From the NCBI GenBank assembly GCA_020634555.1, contig JACKBK010000004.1:89720-153719 (forward strand): a stretch of DNA of 64,000 nucleotides, written 5' to 3'. Positions 59,887-64,000 of this stretch are shown piece after piece. Source of the stretch: Caldilineae bacterium. GTDB lineage: Bacteria; Chloroflexota; Anaerolineae; JAAEKA01. Positions within the stretch are counted from its first letter, which is position 1, and every line of letters begins with the position of its first letter. The notes beneath the pieces were generated by a model that was given only the letters and a program-made list of their open reading frames with translations, was not told where the DNA came from and ran no database searches. A program made the translations under genes and the position numbers.

Positions 59887-59977
59887 CTCCTACTCCTACT
59901 CCTACTCCTACTCCTACTCGTCCTCATTCAAGCCAGCAGAGTAGGAGGATGAGAATGAGTAGGAGGAGGAGGAAGAG
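59887..59977 (-). repeat. TACTCC/GGAGTA hairpin repeat, copy 3
   Basis: The left arm (59887-59927) is an almost perfect run of TACTCC hexamers, and the right arm (59936-59977) is its imperfect complement. It begins right at the stop codon of the aldehyde dehydrogenase gene (TAG at 59978-59980) and ends 55 bp before the aminotransferase start. As in copy 1, one arm abuts a stop codon. Confidence 0.85.
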
Positions 59978-61400
59978 CTAATACGGATACCAATACTCTT
60001 TTACCCCGCCGTCGATGTCCCAATGGACGTGCTTCACCTCCAGGAACTCGTCCAACCCCTCCTGGCCCAACTCGCGGCTGCCGCCGGTCATCTTCATGCC
60101 GCCGAACGGTCCGGCGTAGTTGTCGGTCAGCGGGTCGTTGATCCAGATCGTGCCGGCCTTGACATCCTCGAAGAAACGCTTGACCAGCCGCGCATCGTGG
60201 CTCAGCAGGCAGGCGCCCAGGCCGTACTGGCTGTCGTTGCACAGAGCGATGGCCTCGTCAAAGTCGCGGTAGGGCATCAGCGGGATGGCGGGGCCGAACG
60301 TCTCCTCGTGCATGATAGCCATCGAGTGATCGACGTTGACCAGCACGGCCGGCTCCAGGAAGTAGCCGCGCTCGAAGCGCGCCGGCCGGCCGCCGCCTAT
60401 CAACATCCGCGCGCCGTGCGCGGTGGCGTCGGCGATGTGGCGCTCGACCTTCTGGCGGAACGGGTCGCGCAGCATCGGGCCGATGTCCACACCCTCATCC
60501 AGGCCGTTTCCAGCCGCAGCCCACTGACGAAGCCGACCAACCTTCGGCGAACTGGTAGTGGTCGCGGCACGAGGCGCTCGGTGCTGGTGCAGACCTGGCG
60601 GTGTTGAGCAGCGCCGAGTAGGCCAGCGAGCGCACGGCCATCTCCATTTCACGTCGGGACCATGACCATCGGATCCTGCCGCCCAACCCAGGTGGAGCTT
60701 CTTCATCTGCGGCGCGGCGATGGACGCGATACTGGCCGGTGGCCACCGACCCAGTGAAGGCGATTGTGCGACATCAGGTGGCGCACCAACGGCTCGCCCG
60801 CCTCCGGCCTGTAGCCGCGACCACGTTGACGACGCCGGGCGGTAGATGCGCAAAGGCCAGCCTGGCAGCCGCAGGGTCAGCCGCGGCGTATACTCCGACG
60901 GTTTGATGACCACGGTTTGCCGGCCGCCAGCGCGGGCGCAACCTTCCAGGCAGCAGCAGCAGCAGGTAGTTCAGGGCACGATACAGGCGACGACGCCGTA
61001 CGGCTCCTTGATCGTGAAGTTGAACTGGGCTGGATCGCCGGGCGGCAACTCGCAAGCCGCCGTGCCCCAACCCGGCGTAGTAGTGAAGGTGTTGGCAGTC
61101 CAGTCCAGCTCTTCTTCGTTTCGAGCAGCGGTTTCCCTCCTCCATGGTCAGCAGGCGGGACAGTTCGTCGCTGTGGTCGTGGACAAGACGCGTAACCGTG
61201 CAGCAGCGTTGCGCGCTCGTTGTTGCCGGTGCGCCGCCAGCCGTCGAACGCCGCGATGCAGCTGCGACCGCAGCGTCGCCATCCGGCGTGCCGCGGGGGT
61301 CGCCGATCACTCTTGGCGGGGTTGACAACGGATGCGTTCGCGGATTGGCCGGCCGTCCAGCGGCCGATCGCATGTCAGGCATCAGTTCTCTGCGCCGGAA
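59978..61400 (-). pseudogene. Aldehyde dehydrogenase gene with many frame disruptions
   Basis: The 3' part (59978 to about 60490) encodes an intact aldehyde dehydrogenase C-terminus (RMLIGGGRPARFERGYFLEP, MHEETFGPAIPLMPYRDFDE, DNYAGPFGGMKMTGGSRELG). Upstream to about 61400, family pieces appear in changing frames: the catalytic-cysteine segment QVCTSTERL, then VVIKPSEYTP, PAQFNFTIKEPYGVVACIVP and LVHDHSDELSRLLTMEEG. I count at least six frame changes. No other gene here is damaged in this way, so either the sequence is locally unreliable or the gene is decaying. The upper boundary is approximate. Confidence 0.75.
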
Positions 61401-61547
61401 GGTGCTTCGAGGTCGGGAGTGCATCCTGACCTGAAAATACGTTGCTGCGGTCGGTCTGTGCAAAGCCTCCCGGAGGGGCCGACCGAGCCGCCCCATTTTC
61501 ATCCATGGTTGTGCGAACAGCGCATGGTCGTCTCAGATGCACCGGTC

Positions 61548-61569
61548 GTTCGCATTTGAGAATGCGAAC
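61548..61569 (-). terminator. Short perfect hairpin between potD and the aldehyde dehydrogenase
   Basis: GTTCGCATT at 61548-61556 and AATGCGAAC at 61561-61569 form a 9-bp perfect stem with a 4-nt loop (TGAG), 24 bp after the potD stop at 61593. There is no T-run. It may attenuate transcription into the aldehyde dehydrogenase gene or protect the potD transcript. Confidence 0.5.
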
Positions 61570-61592
61570 TCCGCGGACTGCCACCTGCCTGC

Positions 61593-62723
61593 CTACTGCG
61601 CCGACTTCACTTCGTCCCACAGGCGCTGGTAGATCGACTCGGCTTCGCCTACCGGCTCCAGGTATTGCAGTTTGTCCAGCACCTCGGCCAGCGGGTAGAT
61701 CGACGTATCGCTCAGGAAATCCTCAGGCAGAAACTCCTCGGCGGCCTTGTTCGGACTGGCGTAGTAGATGTACTCTGAGTTGCGCGCTGCGACCTCCGGG
61801 TCCAGCAGAAAGTTGATCAGCGCTTCGCCGGCCAGTTTCTGCTCCGGTGTGGTTGAGGCCGGGATGCACAGATTGTCTACAAAGACCACGCCGCCTTCTT
61901 CCGGTGTCACGTAGGCGATGTTTTCGTTCTCATCCATCGCCACCAGGAAGTCGCCGTTCCAGCCGTGAGCCAGCAGGTTCTCGCCGGACGCCACCAGGTC
62001 TTCGTAGGTGTCGCTGTCGTAGCCCGCGAGTTGCGCCTTGGCCTTGACCAGAAGGTCCTTGGCCTCGTTGAGCTGCGCCTCGTCGGTGGTGTTGATGTCG
62101 TAGCCGAGGTAGGCCAGCGCGGCCGCGAAGGACTCGCGCGGATCGTCCAGCATCGTCACCCGTCCGTAGATGTCGGAGTTCGGGTCTGGCTCGAAGAACA
62201 CCGACCACGAATCCGGCGGATCGACCTTGGTCGAGTCGTAGCCGAAACCGGTGGTTCCCCACATGTAGGGAACGCAGTACTCGTTGCCCGAGTCGTAGGG
62301 TACCTGGGTGAAGCGCTCCGCCAGGTTGGTGATGTTGGGGATGTTGGCTTTGTCCAGCTTGGCCAGCAGCCCTTCCTCGATCATGATGGCGACGGTGTAG
62401 TCAGAAGGCACGGTCACTGCATAGCCGGCGGCTCCCCCTTGCAGCTTGGCCAGCATCTCCTCGTTGCTGGAGAAGTTGTCCTCGACGACGTGGATGCCGG
62501 TGGCTGCCTCGAACTCTCCGTAGAGATCGGGATCGATGTACTCTGTCCAGTTGTACATGACGATCTCTTTGGCGGCCTCAGCGGATTCGTCACCAGCGGC
62601 AGGTTGCGCGGCTGCCGGCTCGGTGGTTGGTTGCTCAGCCGGCGCGGCCGCCGGTTGGCCGCACGCCGCGGCTGCCAGGGCTATGATCAGCAGGGCAAGG
62701 GCAAGGAAATAGACTCGTCTCAT
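61593..62723 (-). CDS. potD: Polyamine-type ABC transporter substrate-binding lipoprotein
   Basis: This 376-residue lipoprotein has a signal peptide with lipobox AAAC (LIIALAAAACGQ), a Thr/Glu/Pro-rich linker and the PotD/PotF fold: IVMYNWTEYIDPDLYGEFEA, then VPSDYTVAIMIEEGLLAKLD, VPYMWGTTGFGYDSTKVD and YASPNKAAEEFLPEDF. The YNWxEYI and YMWGTTG segments are typical of spermidine/putrescine-binding proteins. ATG at 62723 has AGGAGG upstream. The permease genes lie upstream (5') in the same operon; the ATPase gene potA is not in the window. Confidence 0.88.
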   Translation of the reverse strand: MRRVYFLALALLIIALAAAACGQPAAAPAEQPTTEPAAAQPAAGDESAEAAKEIVMYNWTEYIDPDLYGEFEAATGIHVVEDNFSSNEEMLAKLQGGAAGYAVTVPSDYTVAIMIEEGLLAKLDKANIPNITNLAERFTQVPYDSGNEYCVPYMWGTTGFGYDSTKVDPPDSWSVFFEPDPNSDIYGRVTMLDDPRESFAAALAYLGYDINTTDEAQLNEAKDLLVKAKAQLAGYDSDTYEDLVASGENLLAHGWNGDFLVAMDENENIAYVTPEEGGVVFVDNLCIPASTTPEQKLAGEALINFLLDPEVAARNSEYIYYASPNKAAEEFLPEDFLSDTSIYPLAEVLDKLQYLEPVGEAESIYQRLWDEVKSAQ

Positions 62724-62740
62724 GGTTCGCCTCCTTTGCG

Positions 62741-62840
62741 AAATGTGAAAACGTGAAGACGTGAAGACGTGAAACGTGAAATCGTGAAACGTGAAATCTT
62801 CAAGCATGGCTGGTATTCACGTTTTGCGGCTCACGTTTCA
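62741..62840 (-). repeat. CGTGAAA-family hairpin repeat between potC and potD
   Basis: The left arm (62741-62801) is a run of seven-to-eight-base units of the form CGTGAA with variants (GTGAAAAC, GTGAAGAC, GTGAAATC); the right arm (62816-62840) holds TTCACGTTTTGCGG and CTCACGTTTCAG. The element fills the gap between the potC stop (62890) and potD start (62723). It belongs to the same family as the hairpin at 56391, which is built from GCGTGAAACGTGA. Confidence 0.8.
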
Positions 62841-62889
62841 GCCAGTCTCCGATCCGCGGAATCCGCGTTCATACGCGAGCAATCATTCA

Positions 62890-63768
62890 TCACAGCCCGA
62901 ACTGGATAGCGTCTTCGTCCTCGCCGCTGCGCATGCGGGTGACGATGGAGATGATGATCAGCAGGAACGACGCCACCAGCATCACGGTCGAAACGGCGTT
63001 GATCTCAGGCGTCACGCCGCGCTTGATCATGCCGAAGACGCGCACCGGCAGGGTGTTGAATCCCGCGCCGCTGGTGAAGAAGGTGATAACAAAATCATCC
63101 AGCGACAGTGTGAAAGCCAGCAGCGCGCCGCCCAGAATACCGGGCATCAACATCGGCAGGGTGACGCGGCGGAAGGTCTGCCAGGAGTTGGCGTACAGGT
63201 CGTTGGCGGCTTCCTCCAACGTCATGTCCATGCTTGCCAGCCGGGCGCGGACCACCACGGTGACGAATGCGATGTTGAACGCCACGTGGCCGATGATCAC
63301 CGAGTAGGGCACGGCCAGCCGGACGCCGACGAACGAGACATGCCACGGCTCGAAGCCGATGCCGCTGGTGTTGAAGAAGATCAGCAGCATGATGGCCATC
63401 GCGATGTCTGGGATGATGATCGGCAGGTAAAACGCGCTGTCCACGACCAGCTTGCCGCGGAAGCTGTAGCGTTCCAGCCCCAGCGCGGCCAGCGTGCCCA
63501 ACACCGTCGCGATCAGCGTTGAAACGACAGCCACAAACAGACTGTTCCAAAGGGACAGGATGATCTGTTCGTCCTGGACGAGCTCCTGGTACCAACTCAT
63601 CGTGAACCCGCTCCACTGCGCGGTCGAGCGCGAGTCGTTGAACGAGAAGATCACGACGATGATGATCGGCAAATAGAGGAACAGAAACGCCAGGATGCCA
63701 TAAATGACCAGGGCCGAGGAGCCGAGGCGGGCTCGCAAGCGCCCCGGTGCGCTGCGCTGCGCGCTCAT
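62890..63768 (-). CDS. potC: Polyamine-type ABC transporter permease PotC
   Basis: This 292-residue permease has six membrane segments starting with SSALVIYGILAFLFLYLPII, the YLPIIIVVIFSFNDSR opening of PotC/PotI and the EAA loop LEEAANDLYANSWQTFRRVTLPMLMPGI. It ends with LDDFVITFFTSGAGFNTLPV, as in the family. The ATG at 63768 overlaps the stop of the permease gene before it, and GGAGG precedes it. It forms the channel with PotB. Confidence 0.92.
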   Translation of the reverse strand: MSAQRSAPGRLRARLGSSALVIYGILAFLFLYLPIIIVVIFSFNDSRSTAQWSGFTMSWYQELVQDEQIILSLWNSLFVAVVSTLIATVLGTLAALGLERYSFRGKLVVDSAFYLPIIIPDIAMAIMLLIFFNTSGIGFEPWHVSFVGVRLAVPYSVIIGHVAFNIAFVTVVVRARLASMDMTLEEAANDLYANSWQTFRRVTLPMLMPGILGGALLAFTLSLDDFVITFFTSGAGFNTLPVRVFGMIKRGVTPEINAVSTVMLVASFLLIIISIVTRMRSGEDEDAIQFGL

Positions 63769-64000
63769 ATTCGAGCCTCCTTGTCCTTGGCAGCCGTCGA
63801 GCGGAAGTAGAGCAGCGTGGCGAACAGCATGATTACCATCATCAGCGTGGACAGCGCCGCCCCGAAAGGCCAATCGTGGGCCGCCAGAAACTGATTGCTG
63901 ATAATGTTGCCGATCATCAGTGACTTGCCGCCACCCAGAATCGCCGGAGTGACGAACGCGCCCAGCGATGGAATGAACACCAGCATCGATCCGGCCACCA
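63765..64000 (-). CDS. potB: Polyamine-type ABC transporter permease PotB (5' end outside window)
   Basis: The last 78 codons are present. They contain the family segment FIPSLGAFVTPAILGGGKS, NIISNQFLAAHDWPFGAALS and a final membrane helix (LMMVIMLFATLLYFRS), the C-terminal part of PotB/PotH. The stop overlaps the potC start (ATGA), so the two permeases are coupled. The 5' part lies beyond the window edge. Confidence 0.9.
   Translation of the reverse strand, partial: VAGSMLVFIPSLGAFVTPAILGGGKSLMIGNIISNQFLAAHDWPFGAALSTLMMVIMLFATLLYFRSTAAKDKEARI

Noticed and set aside
54833..59977. TACTCC repeat clusters as a CRISPR array
   Set aside because: Units are six bases, contiguous and without spacers, and the two arms are inverted. 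This is not CRISPR architecture.
62741..62801. Minus-strand N-terminal extension of PotD through the CGTGAA repeats
   Set aside because: The extension encodes repeated Phe/Thr/His residues and would bury the lipoprotein signal peptide. The ATG at 62723 has a strong ribosome binding site.
1..64000. tRNA or rRNA genes
   Set aside because: No acceptor-stem/T-loop signature or conserved rRNA segment was noticed on reading. A tRNAscan-SE and Infernal run would settle this.

Overview
The window is about 64 kb of GC-rich bacterial DNA (roughly 60% G+C by eye). It most likely comes from a Chloroflexota member of the Anaerolineae/Caldilineae type. I infer this from the MalT-like LuxR regulators of about 900 residues, the F420-type nitroreductase folds, the Thr/Glu/Ala/Pro-rich lipoprotein linkers, the large secreted NHL/Kelch proteins with an aromatic-LPxV tail, and a class III aminotransferase next to a tungsten-type aldehyde oxidoreductase. 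No rRNA, tRNA or CRISPR array was seen.

Region 1 (1-2349) has a KdsC-type phosphatase and a NeuB-type nonulosonate synthase, then a metallophosphoesterase on the other strand. Region 2 (2350-10607) is a complete phosphate-uptake operon: pstS (with two fused substrate-binding domains), pstC, pstA, two pstB genes, two arsenate-reductase-like phosphatases, a divergent PhoU and a canonical phoU. Arrays of TTAAC-type boxes at 11-bp spacing precede it. The same arrays precede a redox operon at 11253 and a secreted phytase-like gene at 32507, so three loci look like one phosphate-starvation regulon.

Region 3 (11253-16140) is a tight operon of oxidoreductases, F420-type proteins, flavodoxins and a metallo-beta-lactamase-fold protein. 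Region 4 (16260-28864) holds two related modules of MDR reductase, DUF4386-like membrane protein, MalT-like LuxR regulator and a small protein of unknown family, with a broken membrane gene between them. Region 5 (29079-43115, all minus strand) has four large secreted proteins and, at its 5' end, a membrane-anchored SARP/BTAD regulator. Heptamers at 11-bp spacing, the usual SARP operator geometry, lie between the regulator and the next gene.

Region 6 (43154-50551) has gyrA, a GNAT protein, an AspT-type exchanger, a small phosphatase, a lysine-ketoglutarate-reductase-like protein and a remnant of dnaE. Region 7 (50713-53540) is an AT-richer patch with two membrane proteins and a radical SAM/SPASM enzyme. 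Region 8 (53541-64000, all minus strand) is a catabolic operon: polyamine-type ABC transporter genes (potB, potC, potD), a disrupted aldehyde dehydrogenase, a class III aminotransferase, an aldehyde:ferredoxin oxidoreductase, a saccharopine-dehydrogenase-like protein and a FAD amine oxidase. Five of its gene junctions carry low-complexity hairpin repeats of two families (TACTCC hexamers and CGTGAAA heptamers). These repeats, the fused pstS, the Pho arrays and the SARP/secreted-protein locus are the most unusual features of the window.
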